Shown: piece after piece, positions 1 through 11,527 of the stretch | How the letters are laid out: every line of letters begins with the position of its first letter | Numbering within the stretch: the first letter of the stretch is position 1 | Origin: Paramacrobiotus richtersi | Taxonomy: Eukaryota > Tardigrada > Eutardigrada > Parachela > Macrobiotidae | NCBI GenBank assembly: GCA_034698045.1 | Contig: JAQGAU010000016.1 | Coordinates: forward strand, 1-61,951 | DNA: 61,951 bases | Direction of reading: 5' to 3' | The notes under the pieces: model-generated | Told to the model about the DNA's origin: nothing | Database searches by the model: none | The model's input: only the letters and a program-made list of their open reading frames with translations | Program-made: the position numbers and the translations under genes

Positions 1-76
1 TCCAGAGATCCTCTGAACCGACTGTGTCTGGTTTGGTAGTATTAGTCAGATCAGGTAGAGATCGGACTAGTATGTC

Positions 77-362
77 AGTACTGTAGACGCAACAGCACTT
101 CCACTGCTCGCTTCTGTGTCAGCGTCTCTCGTCCCGCTTTGAAGCTCTCTCTGAGATTAATCAAGTAGTGGGTGTCATAGCAATAATATGCGTTTGCAGC
201 GTTTCCGAAGGCAATCAGCTTGGGGCCTGAGCGCCCAGTCCCCCCAAAATCCACAACAAGGCCTTCGGGAACAGTATTGATTACGCGGCCATTATGCAGC
301 AATCCATCGTCTCCGCGCACATCCACGCTATTCCAAACCAATTCCGTGTTTGAAAAAGGCAT
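77..362 (-). pseudogene. Truncated FMRP-N/F-box family copy (exon 1, 5' part only)
   Basis: This is the 5' end of a family exon 1. It starts at ATG 362 (MPF...) and contains the family signature WNSVDVRGDDGLLHNGRV, the L-V-V-D-F-G-G-T-G strand and the start of the second Tudor-like unit (VEVLLRLQ). Intact paralogs continue with a conserved D-P-W-K-W-Y-P motif. Here the similarity stops and a stop codon follows at 75-77. No KH0-like part, F-box exon or terminal exon follows on the left, although the window ends only 75 bp away. Loss at an internal point of an exon that is uninterrupted in all paralogs suggests a truncated pseudogene rather than an edge effect. The 5' flank still carries the family upstream palindrome (565-588) and the longer upstream repeat (877-1010). 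Confidence 0.75.
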
Positions 363-564
363 TCTGACAATTGTCAGCACATACGTCTAATGACAACTCC
401 AACCTCCACGAGCTGAGTATACGAACTTCGCAAAGATCGCAGCGAAAAACTCTCGATCGAAGCTTTTATGCAGACTGCAATAAGTAGGTCAATGACTGGT
501 GTGTAAGAAACATGCGAGAACAGGTGTGCATTAGTGCACTATTTTGCAGATATATAGCAAGCTA

Positions 565-588
565 TGCAAACCGCCGTCGACGGCAGTT
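565..588. promoter_or_regulatory. Family upstream palindromic motif, copy 1
   Basis: The motif TGCAAACCGCCGTCGACGGC followed by AGTT lies about 203 bp upstream of the ATG of the truncated family copy. Its core GCCGTCGACGGC is a perfect 12-bp palindrome. Related copies sit upstream of three other family members (4223-4246, 14224-14248, 17150-17173). Position and conservation suggest a promoter or binding site, but shared duplication history alone could also explain it. Confidence 0.45.
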
Positions 589-1710
589 AACATTCGAAAT
601 GGGAAACACCGCGCACGTGATGACCGCAACGGGATATGCTAAATGTACCAATAAAGTAAACAACGGGGAGGTACACAATATGTACGATGGGAGGGGTTAT
701 ATAGCGGTAGAGCTGTAGAGGTATACATGCAGGCTGCAAGCACGAAACATGCTTTATTTCGTAAGTTGAACGTACACGTGACACGTGTGCACCACGACTG
801 TAACCGGCGAAAATTCCCTGTTTGGCAATAGTGTCCCTTTGAACAGGAAATCATGTCGCCATTTTAAAACTGCATGTTTTCACTGGTTAACATATTTCTA
901 ACACCAGATATTTCTTACAGGTGACAGTGTTTTTAGGGAAGGGAAATCCTGCCTTCTGGAAATATTTACGGACACGTTTTACAGGAGCGGAATAGCAGCA
1001 GAAACAGAGCAGGTCATTTTTTTCCGGAGGAGAAAACTGGACGAAATTGACTCGAGCTAGGGCATCGAAAATTGTTTCTATAAGGAAGGCTGCTATAGAA
1101 TCTTGCTGTAAGAAGAATCCGGGTAGGGCACTTATCCCGGATCCGGTGGAGCACTGTTATCGTGGGCACATTCTTGCCGTTTACATATGACGCAGGATTT
1201 CTGTACTCTTGCCAAGATAAGGAAATGCAAGCACCAACCAACTCTAACAGGAGAGCGGCAGGACGATTTTCCGGAAACAGCAGGCACTTCAATAATACAG
1301 TCTACTTGCCGGTCTTTAACGGTTGCGGTTGTTTGAGTATGGCTAATAAAGACGTGCGTAACGGTCGTGCATAGGAGATTTTCCGTCATTTAGAATTTGC
1401 CACCGGAGACAAACTGGTGAATATAATTTTAATTTGCAGATATTTAAGAAACGTAATCCATGAATGATGGCGCATCCTAATTCGGTAAACGTTGTAAGAA
1501 AACACAAAAGCTTCCGTTTCGGACAAGCGGGACAAGACATCAAAATTAATGGAAACCAAGCAACCTCTGGCTCATATAGAACTAATAGAAGAGATGAATA
1601 CTACATATGTACGTATACCATAAAATAAATGATTATTTTACACGTTGTATCTTACAGCTTCTGCTAAAAAGGTTAGGAAAGAAAGCTCTCAATGAAGCCA
1701 ATGTGCGACA
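589..1710. other. Upstream and intergenic region with family flank repeat
   Basis: No convincing gene is seen. At 877-1010 lies the first copy of an upstream repeat shared with 4308-4432 and, more weakly, 6250-6353 (shared strings include GGAAATCCTGCCTTCT and GCAGCAGAAACA). The open frames here overlap on both strands and show no domain or splice logic. Confidence 0.5.
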
Positions 1711-4053
1711 CTAAATGTGGATCCCAATTTTACGATGGTTGAAACGCTGGAGCAGCACGTGCAGAGTGAGCTTTGTCAGGTGTCGAACATCGACAATGTT
1801 CAAACCAGCGTCCCCATAGGGAAAAAACGACATCCCACGGTAGCGCACACCGTCTCGAGGGTCCAGCGTCTGAGTTCCGCTGAGGATCTGCAATGGAATA
1901 CTCCATAGAATACCGATTAGGCAAAGTCAGTATGTCTTTCGAAACCACAACAACATAACCTGACCGTTAGTTCGATTTTTTCAAGACAGAAATCATCGAC
2001 AATTTTAAACCGTTTGTATGTACTCCCAACTTCTCTTTTTGTATACTTTAATGTTTTCCAACAATTGCTGGCTTGAGAGCACTAATCGGCGATTACGGAC
2101 CTACTGGCCGGATTTCGGACATTCTTATCGTGTTCAGTAAATGCAGCAAATACTGGGCGGATGTTCATCCGCCCGCCGCGCACGTGATCGAGCCAAAAAT
2201 CTCGAACATTCTCACAGCAATACGGCAAATCTCGGCACCGCACATAAACCCCGTAATGATTGAAACACATCGAAGTACACATGTTTCCTGACCTGCGCAA
2301 TATCTCGGGACAAAGGCGTCGGGGCAGAATGGCGGCTGATCCATTGCGCCAGACGCTCCATGTCCTCAGAATTCAGATCGCACAGCCCATTGTTCAGCAT
2401 CTTCCAGAAATCTTTTGCGGTCATTTGCCGTGTTAGCAGGTGGTTAGCAAAGTGTACAGACAGGATTTCTACAGTCACAAATTCATTCTGACGCCGAGCA
2501 GATTGAATTAGCTCCACGGTAATCCCATAGTTCTTCAAGACAAGCTGCTCGCAAACACTCGCCAACGAGAGAAAAACGGCGCACAAAGCATTGACCCAGT
2601 TGGCTGTATCCACACGGAAACTGGACTCTCTGTCCAGCAACAGCGTTCTGACAGGTGGCAGTCCTTTTTCAACCATGATGAGCTGTAGAACATGGGCTGG
2701 GCTATCCAGTCGGTCATCGTAATTGTACCCCACGCTGCCACTGTACAGAACCAATGTCTTGGTCTGTTGTGTCCAGCAGTTGTACAGACACGATGCAAAG
2801 CAATACACGGCATTCGCACAGTCTGCACCACAATACGGGCGGCAAACGATGAGTACGCAACGGACACATGCCGACATGAGGATGGCGTCCCATGTTTCAC
2901 ACACTCGACGCAGCTGGCTCTGCAGGACGGTTGTCAGACATTGAAAAATCTCCGGAAAAATCATCCTATCGCGATACAGGGACTGGATGTCACCTTCAGG
3001 GCAGGGCATTGCTGGGGAGGGATGGCACACGATTTTCACAGCACCGGCGCCGATTTCAAGCACAGAAAGCAGTATTTGATCCTAAACGAGAAGCGTCCAA
3101 ATAAGCAACTATGAATCCACTACAGATGTATATTCGGTAGTTAATAGTTAATAACCATAAGCAACGCCAGCCCTCGCACGCAGACGATTTTCTTATACTC
3201 TTATTCAAGCCGCCGAGCGAAGGAAATCTTACTGAAACGGATAGCGCATATTCTGTAATAATTATGTAGATCGGAGCAATCACAGAAGCGAAACGCAGAA
3301 CCAACAACGGTGCTATACATATGTTACTTTAACGCATGCATTGAAAAGCATATCTTACACAAATGTTTCTTTACCACTTACGAGAGGGTCCGGAAGTGGG
3401 CGCCACGCCTTCCCGTATAACTCTGTGCGTAATTCTAGAATTGCCAGTTGCTTGGTTACTCCACGCCGTCCACGGTGTAGGTTGTTGTCCACTCGGATGG
3501 CCATGCAACAGTATCCGTGCTGCCGGCAGTTGGCATTGAATGCCGCGATCAGCTGATCATCAGACTCCAGGGAACCGCACAGTCCATTGGGGACCACAAC
3601 CAGCTGTTTCGAGAACTGGCCATCCTTTACCCGCAAGTACGTCTCATAATCATATCTGAATCTTTCCCGAATACCCTGGTCAGCGACTACTCCCCTTAGA
3701 TCACGATCTGGGAGAGTAACTCCGACCAGACCACAATGGTCCAGGAGCGTGCCCGGATACCATTTCCACGGGTCCTCCGGCTGCAAGCGCAACAGCACCT
3801 CCAGGGGTCGCTCATCTGCCGCTCTCACCAGTCCCTTATTGATGCGTTCTTTAATAGTACTTAAGCAATGAGGGTAACGGCAAAAGTAAACGTTGGCGAA
3901 AGGAATCAGCCTGGGTCCCGAATGCCCAGTCCCCCCGAAATGCACAACAAGGCCCCCATCCACAGCATCGATCACGCGGCCATTATGAAGAAGTCCATCG
4001 TCTCCGCGGACATCCACGCTGTTCCAAACCCATTTCGCACTGGCAAAGGACAT
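1711..4053 (-). CDS. FMRP-N-like Tudor/KH0 plus F-box-like protein (family copy A)
   Basis: A three-exon gene: exon 1 4053-3382, exon 2 3081-2293, exon 3 1887-1711, with GT-AG introns in phase 0 and 545 aa. Exon 1 shows two Tudor/Agenet-like units (about residues 10-57, V-D-V-R-G...L-I-P-F; about 78-130, L-E-V-L-L-R...P-W-K-W-Y-P). A KH0-like segment follows (about 150-205, Q-F-S-K-Q-L-V-V-V-P...AAFNANC). This order is that of the FMRP/FXR N-terminus, which reads methylated ligands and ribonucleoproteins. Exon 2 has an F-box-like motif (about 265-290: IFPEIF-x-C-L...RRVCETW), which in known proteins binds SKP1 in SCF ubiquitin ligases. The rest of exon 2 and exon 3 is family-specific. The architecture suggests an SCF substrate receptor with an FMRP-type reader; that role is inference. 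The family palindrome and flank repeat lie upstream. Confidence 0.8.
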
Positions 4054-4222
4054 TCCGCCAATTTTGCATTCATAAAAATAGGGACAAATCGGACATCAAC
4101 AAGTATGTGCCATAAATCTCGGAAATGATGGCTACCAAGATCGCAAAATGCATTTAGGAAGTGGGTCATGCAGAATGAAGAACACTCACTTTAAAGTAAG
4201 AGACACCGGGCAGGCATTGGTA

Positions 4223-4246
4223 TGCAAACCGCCATCAATGGCAGTC
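4223..4246. promoter_or_regulatory. Family upstream palindromic motif, copy 2
   Basis: TGCAAACCGCCATCAATGGC followed by AGTC lies about 170 bp upstream of the copy A ATG. The core is an imperfect version of the perfect GCCGTCGACGGC palindrome at 565-588. A short (GCTAAC)n run follows at about 4248-4270. Confidence 0.45.
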
Positions 4247-4307
4247 AGCGCTAACGCTAACGCTAACGCTACCGCCCCCGACCCGGCACCAGTGTCTTTG
4301 GATATTC

Positions 4308-4432
4308 ATGGCTGCACAGGTTAACGTATTTCTAATCTCGGATATTTCCCCGCAAAAGTGTTTTTCGGATCGGAAATCCTGCCTTCTAGAAAATACGTAT
4401 GGACGGGGAGCGTATGAGCAGCAGAAACAAGC
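4308..4432. repeat. Family upstream flank repeat, copy 2
   Basis: This block is clearly similar to 877-1010 (GTTAAC-TATTTCTAA, GATATTTC, AGTGTTTTT, GGAAATCCTGCCTTCT, GCAGCAGAAAC). It stands at a similar distance from the family palindrome. It was therefore duplicated together with the gene. A weaker third copy without an adjacent gene is at 6250-6353. Confidence 0.7.
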
Positions 4433-4782
4433 ATGGCAAAGTTTGTGTCATGTATTGCGGCGGTATCTCTACATCATTAAACGCCGTATGTCCGTCCGTG
4501 CGTGTGTGTGTTTGTCACGACCGCACCTCCAAACGCTCTGATTGGTTGAATGAGTTGAACTAAGCTCTGTGGTTCTGGGCGTTTGTTCCATTGTTCGTTT
4601 GTTCAGTTTCGCTGTTGAACCCAGTTCTGCCTTTCTGCAACGTTTCTTTGTTTTGTTGAACTGAGTTTTGCTTTTCGCCAAGTTTGTTTATTTTTGTTGC
4701 TGTTAAACCAGATTTCACCTCTCCAGTTTTTTTGAAGTTAGTAAAGCCTGTTGTAAGGCTTATTCAGTCAAGTCAGAATAGA

Positions 4783-4893
4783 GTTACTAAGGTTTGCCCA
4801 GCTTTAGTAGCTAAGGTTAGCCAAACTTTAGTGAGCAAGGTTTGCGAAGCTGCAGTGACTAGGGTTTGCCAAACCGTAGTTACTAAGGTCTAA
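4783..4893 (+). repeat. 27-bp imperfect tandem repeat
   Basis: About four units of roughly 27 bp with the consensus (A)GTNACTAAGGTTTGCCAAACTTTAGT. The period is a multiple of three, so one frame stays open as a degenerate nine-residue repeat (V-T-K-V-C-x-x-L-V). No start, splice or domain evidence makes it a gene. A related single unit reappears at about 5222-5260. Confidence 0.65.
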
Positions 4894-4978
4894 CAAACGT
4901 TAGTCGAGTCATTTGTTCGTCTTTTACTTTTATGCCCGGAAAGGTTTTTATTAGAGCAATCAGCCGGAACAAGGCATC

Positions 4979-5105
4979 CTTAGCTGTTATGTACGCAGCT
5001 TTGCGAGTCCTTAGTTCCGCATGGAGGTTTGTAAGTCCTTAGTTATGTACGCAAGTTTGCGTGCCCTTAGTTTAGTACGCATGTTTGCGAGACCTTAGTC
5101 ATGTG
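4979..5105. repeat. Tandem repeat around GTACGCA-TTTGCG-CCTTAG
   Basis: Three to four degenerate units contain ATGTACGCA, a TTTGCGAG-like string and (C)CTTAGT. They follow the 27-bp array and are not similar enough to be the same unit. This is part of a noncoding, repeat-rich stretch from 4433 to about 5940. Confidence 0.5.
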
Positions 5106-5869
5106 TGCAGCACTAAGAATCCATATTTGTTTGCTGGTAAACCAGTTTTCGGCTCTTTGGTTTAAACTACAGTTCACAAACCTTAACAGACTTATTTCGA
5201 GGCATTTCAGACCAGAGATACTACGGTTTGCCAAACTTTAGTAATAAAGTTTGGCAGACGTAAGTTTTGTAGTTTGACTGTCTTCAATTTTTCTGCCGGA
5301 AAGGGTTTCAGTAAAGCAAGAAGCTCCCAAAAGTTTTTATTAGAGCAACCAGCTGGAAAATGCCCGAAATTTGTGCCACGCTTTGAATGGTTAACCAGGC
5401 TCTGCAGATCTGCTTAATGGTTCCCTATTTTTAACACCATTGAACATTCGGGGCAAGAACAGTCAACCACAGTGCGTATGAATGCAGATTTACACACACT
5501 CCGGAAAAATCACGTGGTACCTAATTCTGGCGCAGTGAATCATCCTGAACCGGACCTGACCTTGCTGGACGTTGCGAGCCGCGAGCACCGGCGGCGGCGC
5601 GCAGCGCCGCTGTGCGTAGCAGACGAGCTGTTACTAAGATCCAGCAACAGTAAATCGCGGTTCAGCCCCTAACGTTTTTTTATACTGCGCGTTGGATTCA
5701 CAACAGCCATGAAGGTGCCGCTTTATGAGTATTCACGTGAACTGTTCCGTTTGTCGAAAACAGCGTCAACGGCAACGGAGCGCGGCGCGTAGCGCCGCGA
5801 CCGATGCTTGTAGTATTTATTAAATACGAACAATTGCTACTGAGCAAATAACGAACTGAAGCGAAGCCA

Positions 5870-5935
5870 CTCGCCACTCGCTACTAGCGAGTCGCTAGTA
5901 ATTATCGCTACTAGCGAGTCGCTAGTAATTAAGAG
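5870..5935. repeat. Duplicated near-palindrome (CGCTACTAGCGAGTCGCTAG)
   Basis: The string CGCTACTAGCGAGTCGCTAG followed by TAATTA occurs twice back to back. Each unit is itself nearly palindromic (ACTAGCG...CGCTAGT). It could fold as two hairpins. A further ACTAGCGAGTGGCTA occurs at about 6001. Confidence 0.65.
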
Positions 5936-6249
5936 AACAATGAGAATGTTTACCCTATATCCTCATCTTTACTCAGTGGATATAAAGTAAACAATCTCAT
6001 CACTAGCGAGTGGCTACGACTGAAGTAATAACAATAAGAATAGTACAATAGCCACTAGGCAGTTGCTAAGTACAAGTCTGTACAACTGTGCATACATCAC
6101 AGTTTCCTCGACGTCCGAACCGCATTTTTGGTTCCGGGAGACACTTCTGCCGGAAGAGCAAACCGGATGAAACTAACTCAGGGGCAAACTGATCTGGAAA
6201 TAATGTCGCTTATAAAGTGCAGCTCTGTACATGTTTACCTATTTAAGGC

Positions 6250-6353
6250 GCCGGAATCGGCCGGATATTTTTCCCGGCAGAAGTCTTTTCTAGGAGCGGA
6301 ATCCTGTCTTCTGGGAAATGTTAACGGACGCCTCTTATAGGAGCTTCAGAAGC
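6250..6353. repeat. Family upstream flank repeat, orphan copy 3
   Basis: Shares GGATATTTTTCCCGGCAGAAG-like, GGAGCGGAATCCTG and GGAAATGTTAACGGAC strings with 877-1010 and 4308-4432. No family exon lies within 2 kb on its left, so it probably marks a lost gene copy or an independently dispersed repeat. The rest of 5936-7360 shows no recognisable gene. Confidence 0.5.
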
Positions 6354-7360
6354 ATCGCATGGAACTGACAACTGTAAGCTCTGGCTGCTATTGAGATCTC
6401 AGACAGCGATCACGATTTGCATTCAACCTCCACCGATTCAAAATAACAGGAAATTTCCAGAAAGCAGCCGCTTTGCCATGACCTCAACGCCGATTTAGAC
6501 TGGATTACACTTTCAGATCGATATGGGATAAGCGAATCTTATTAAGCTGCCAGTGTTGTGACTTGTGCATGTCGGAATGAAAAACGTATTGAACTTTATT
6601 GTGGTAACCGAATAAAACATTTGTCCTTGGTCGAGCAAGAGGTCTATTAATCAGCAGATTACCAATCGAGTCGCATATATCTGAAAGCGCAAATTGCAGG
6701 CGCATCTGCACTTGAAGACTCTTGATTGCAAATTCCGGTAGCCGATTGGTCAGCCAGTATGATATTCCAATACTAACCGTAACCGCCCACGTTTTTTTCC
6801 TGTGGGCGTCACGGATATTCGAATGTCGGAGTCAAGGGGCGAAATTCACATGTCCATCGAGTCAAAGGAATACACAGAATCCGTGTGTGCAGCGCGAATC
6901 ACAGATCAGCATGGTAGATAAGACAGAGAGAGAGGGAGAGCACAAGTGCAGTCCGTTGACTCCGAGCAGCCATTCTAACAAGATTCGACGTTTGAGCCAT
7001 TCTATCAAGATTCGACGTACGAGTCGTACGACGGCAGCGAAACAATTCATCTGGTCAAAATAGTGAACAGTCTCATCTAGCCCGTGCCAACATGCCAATG
7101 ATGCCATAGCGAACATAATTTTCGGACAAGCTGGCTGTTTCCATGCTGAGTCTTTTGCCATTTCCAGCAACAAGAAATTGAGCACTCAGTCAGTTAAAAG
7201 ATGTAGAACTGCGATCATCCTGTCAGTTGTCAGCGGAATCTAATAAGAGATTTTTTCGCTTTTGAATTCTTATTGCCTTTGCCACAAGACTTTTACTGGA
7301 CTCGTTATCTTCCCGTGAATCCCGTCCAACATCCGGGTCGTACGGATAATATTATTAATC

Positions 7361-10096
7361 ATGGCATTTCGCGCTGTTGTCGAGTTTAGTCTGGAACGTG
7401 AGTTGTGGAATCTACGGAACGATGAGCGCCATTGCGATGTGTTTCTCCAGGGCAGTGAAGCAAACTCTACGAAGATTCCTGCCCATCGTGTGGTACTGAG
7501 CGCCCGTAGTCCATACTTCCGAGCCATGTTCAATTCCAACATGCAGGAATCCCGTCAGGAACATGTACAGCTCCGCAACATTCCAGGAGCAACTCTGCTT
7601 ATGTAAGTATCCGTGAAACATATGCTACAGAGCTCATTTCGGACCAGCTCTTGGAAAGTGTTAAAAATGCAATGCATGCTGCAGGATCTGGTAATACGCT
7701 ACATAAACTAAATCTGCATTGAAGGGACGGGTTGCTCCACCGTGTCTGTCTGGGGCGCCCCGCGAACATTAATGTTCTGTTCCGGCGAGTAAATGTGAAT
7801 TACAGTTTGTAGCGTTATCTGATCTGATTTAGAAACTGCAAGGCTTTCAGTTTCGTACCGTAGAAAACTGATACAAACCGGAAAAGTTGAATCTATAACG
7901 GATAATAATTATATTGTTCTTCGAAAGCCTCTTTACGGTGAACCATCACCCGTCGTCCTTGTTTTTGCAACATTTACCTGTACAGGTTGGTGAAATATGC
8001 CTACACCTCCGAGGTGAACGTCGACGAAGCCAACGTGGTGTCCCTGTTGGAAGGGGCTATCTTTCTCGATCTAGAACCTCTAGCAGCAACCTGTTGGAAT
8101 TTCCTGGGACTGTGCGGGGATCCAGGCCATATGTTACTATTTTATTGTCTGGCGGAGTTGTATCAGTATGCTGATTTGGCTAACAAGGCCAAGACGCAGG
8201 TCCTGCGCCATTTCCGGAGCGTTTCACAGAGCGCCGAGTTTTCGCAACTGGAGAGAGATCAGGTATTAGTTTGCGCGGGTTAGCTTTAACGTCTCTGGAT
8301 AAACATGTCATAATCATCTCTGAAACGGTGTTCTTTTACCTAAGTTTCTATTTCGAAAATCAACCAGAAAAATTATAAAATTATAAAATTTCCAATAGCC
8401 AGTCATCAGGACTTAATTGTCAAGTTGTAAGTGCCTTTGCTAAGGCATTGGCTACTGCAGTGAAATAATAATAATAATAAAACGCATCTATTGGATGGTA
8501 GGTGATCACCTTAATTGGATCGGACAACATTACCATCGAGCATGAGGACGTTATATTGGACGCTGTATTCTCCTGGATCCGCTACGATCCCGCGGAGCGA
8601 ACTCCAATGCTAACGGAACTGCTGTCCATGGTCCGGCTCGCCCACGTGGATCGCCACCATTTGCACTGCTCGGTTGTCGAGTTGATTGGCCAAGTGCGAG
8701 ACTGTGGTGCAGACCTATCGGATCAGATATATCGGGCAGTTGAGGAGGCACTCTGCGTCGATAGCCAGCCGAGAGAATCATGCGGTAAGGATTCTAACCA
8801 CGACTCCACGAGTAGTTGAAGCAGTAATGCATTAATGTTTGCTCTGTTTGTAGAATTCCTTCACGTACTTGTGTGCGTCGGTAAGAAGGTGAGGTGCATC
8901 GATCCGCGGACTGGAGTCGCGACGGTTCTGGGCGATGTGCCCGAGGGTTTATACTTACCTGGTGCTGTTGTTCTGGACCGTGACGCATTTGTTCTGGGCT
9001 TAGTGGACTTTCAAAACGGTTACCGACTTCCCGTCCTGTACCGCTTTGGCCTCGATCTTGGCATCTGGACACGGCTGGCGAGTCCGCGTTCATCCCATCT
9101 TGAGGGTTGCGTCGTGGCACTTGCCGGACGTATCTACGCTGTAGGCGGCAGGGATGATAATTGGGATGCAGACAGCACGGTAGAATGCTACGATCCAGCA
9201 AACAACTTATGGGCGCGGGTCGCCGAGTGTCCTCTGCCGCTGTTAAGGTTTGGGTCCACCGTGCACCAGGGCTGTCTGTTTACGTTTGGGGGCATAGGAT
9301 TACCCCAGGCAGTGAGCGTATTCCGGTATGATCCACATATCGATGTTTGGACTGTTTGCCTTGAAATGCCTGGACCACGAATCGACTGCTCGGCTTGCTT
9401 AGGGGATGATGACATGATCTACGTTTTGGGTGAGGGTTGGAAAGTAATGAGTGTTGCTTCAAATGCGATCAATGGAAATGTTTTCAGGAGGTGAGGCGTT
9501 GACGGAGCGGGGCTGCTCAAGCTGTGGCCATTCTCATCATCGTGCAGAAACCTTGGATGGATATAACCCGCGGACCAACGAGTGGATAAGCATAGGTACG
9601 GTAAAATGTTACAGGTTCTCCGGATTTAAGTATGCAAACACGTACATTTGTAATATGGTGATGCTACGGTAGGTACCTTGCCCTTCGCAGGATGTCGGGT
9701 GGCAGTGGGCACCGCGGAAGGCTACGTGTACGTCGTGGGAGCTTATGATCTTGAGGCGGAAATTAGGTCAGTGCAGGGCTGTGCGGAAAACTGGTCTTCG
9801 CATGGAATCCAAGCATTTGATGGGATAACGCGCACATGGTCGATCCGGACTGCTCCCTGGCCTCTGGTTTCTTACAACCCCACGTGCTCGGTCGTTAAGT
9901 TCACGAAGGGTAAACGAGTTCAGCATCAGCACGATCTACATATCGTACACTACCGTTTTGATGTTTTGTAGCACTCCTGAATGACTATCCAGTCCATCCG
10001 CGTGTCGTTATCGAAAAAGCAGCAGATGATGAAGACGATGATTCCTTGGCAGACGATGAAGAAGAAGAAGGGGATGGTGAAATCGTTTGGAATTGA
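7361..10096 (+). CDS. BTB-BACK-Kelch protein (KLHL-like)
   Basis: Seven exons join in frame to 609 aa: 7361-7602, 7986-8262, 8502-8784, 8854-9429, 9488-9595, 9691-9909, 9972-10096. Exons 1-2 encode a BTB domain (HCDVFLQG; PAHRVVLSARSPYFRAMF; LVKYAYTSEV). Exons 2-3 give the BACK domain. Exons 4-6 give Kelch repeats with paired glycines and spaced Y/W (IYAVGGRDDNW, LFTFGG, YVLGGG, YVYVVGAYD). Exon 7 is a short tail ending in a strongly acidic D/E run. KLHL proteins are usually CUL3 adaptors that present substrates for ubiquitination, with BTB binding the cullin and Kelch binding substrate. A polyadenylation signal AATAAA lies at 10368-10373. The paralogous subtype cannot be assigned. Confidence 0.9.
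8350..8481 (+). mobile_element. Short TAA-tailed retroposon-like repeat, copy 1
   Basis: Lies in intron 2 of the BTB-Kelch gene. It shares ATTATAAAA, TTTCCAATAGCCAGT and CTAA-GG...TTGGCTA strings with 23715-23827, and both end in an ATAATAATAA run. A microsatellite 3' tail on a short dispersed element is typical of non-LTR/SINE-like retroposition. No coding capacity is seen. Confidence 0.55.
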
Positions 10097-11527
10097 AACC
10101 TGTTTGCACAGCATCAGAATACTCCAGTTTGCATACGGCAGCGTTTATCCTTTGTTTCGTGCTCAGTGTCCTGCCGCGTTGGCAGCAGCTAGCGATTGTA
10201 TGGTAATGGTTAGTAGCCGGAATCGTTTCTTTTGTTCATGTCTTCTGGTGCTTCGTTTCGATTGCGCAGTATGGTACAGTTCCCTGCAGGGAAGCATGAT
10301 CTCAGCCTTACACTCACCGTTACTTTTGATAACGAGTTGCTTTTGTCGATAACATTCATGACTGTACAATAAACTTTTAATCGGTACCAATATCCGTAGA
10401 ATAGGATGAAACTTGACATAAGTACCGGAGGATGGCGGACAAAAGTCACATGAAAAACAAACACAAAGCTATTCCAACAGTGAACATCAAAACCTGTAAT
10501 AAACTTGTATTCCACGATCGAATAGCAGTTTGCAATCGCGTGTCACTTCAGTGGTGCAAAGGCCGCTTATCTACTGACCAGTTGTTTCTGTAGAGATCGG
10601 GTTTAATAATAAATTCGTGATCTTCGGTAATGCACTGAACAGTATGTGAGTGTTGTCATGTGTTACTCCTGTATAACATGACGAGTTTTAAACGTGGCAT
10701 TGAATGGAAACAGTTAGCAAAGTACGGCTGCATTTTTTCAGCAAGCAAACGAAATTAACAACTACTAGTTATGATTTCTAGATTATTATTGCGAATCGTG
10801 ATTACCGTCAGCTGCTAATTTACATACACATTAAACTTTACGGCGAAATATACAAAAATGACGAGAATGCATGTTGCCGGTAAAACTAATCATCACCGCG
10901 GTGATCCAGGCCTTCGGTTTGAAAGTTCTGCTACACAGAAGTCTAGTAAGTTAAGTTTCGAAGCCTCGTCAAGTTCCATTTTCATAATCCAAATGAAGCA
11001 AATAATGATAAGCACAAGCGAGCCTTAGGTGGCTGGCTTGTTTAAATTACGAAAGCCGACGCGCGGAATCGACGAACTTTGACGTGAAATATTTCACTCG
11101 TGACCGACAATTTGCTGCCTCACGGGGTTAATTATGTAGCGCGTTATGGCAGTTTGCGGATCGCACCAAGTGTGGCGTTTTTCTTATACAGTAAGTTCTT
11201 CCATAAAGTCAGCACGCCGGTCCACGAGGGTGCGGTGGTACCAACTAGGTATGTATGCAATACAAGCGGTTGAACAAATTCTCAGACCCCAAACATAATT
11301 TTAATTTCTAAGCATTGCTAAGAATCTAGTTCTTGGCGCACGCCATTCAGTACACACCATTATAGAAAACACAGGCATTCCAAAGTACAGCATTGTGAAA
11401 CGTTGCATTCCTTACAGTATAACTAATTACTACGCCGCGCCACCAGCTGGATTCGGCCTTTAAGAAACGAAACTACACAGACACGCTCATCCAGAAATAC
11501 TGAGTTTCTCAACCAAGCCCCAGATCA
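10097..11527. other. Intergenic, 3' flank of the BTB-Kelch gene
   Basis: Contains the presumptive 3' UTR and polyadenylation signal of the Kelch gene (10368-10373). No further gene, RNA or repeat could be supported. Open frames are short and overlap on both strands. Confidence 0.5.

Noticed and set aside
2535-3114. Several open frames of 70-140 codons overlapping family copy A exon 2 on both strands
   Set aside because: They are shadows of the supported F-box-like exon, recur only because that exon is repeated, and lack start or splice support.
4248-4272. (GCTAAC)n run as a telomere-like repeat
   Set aside because: Only about three to four units inside an upstream flank, with no subtelomeric context.
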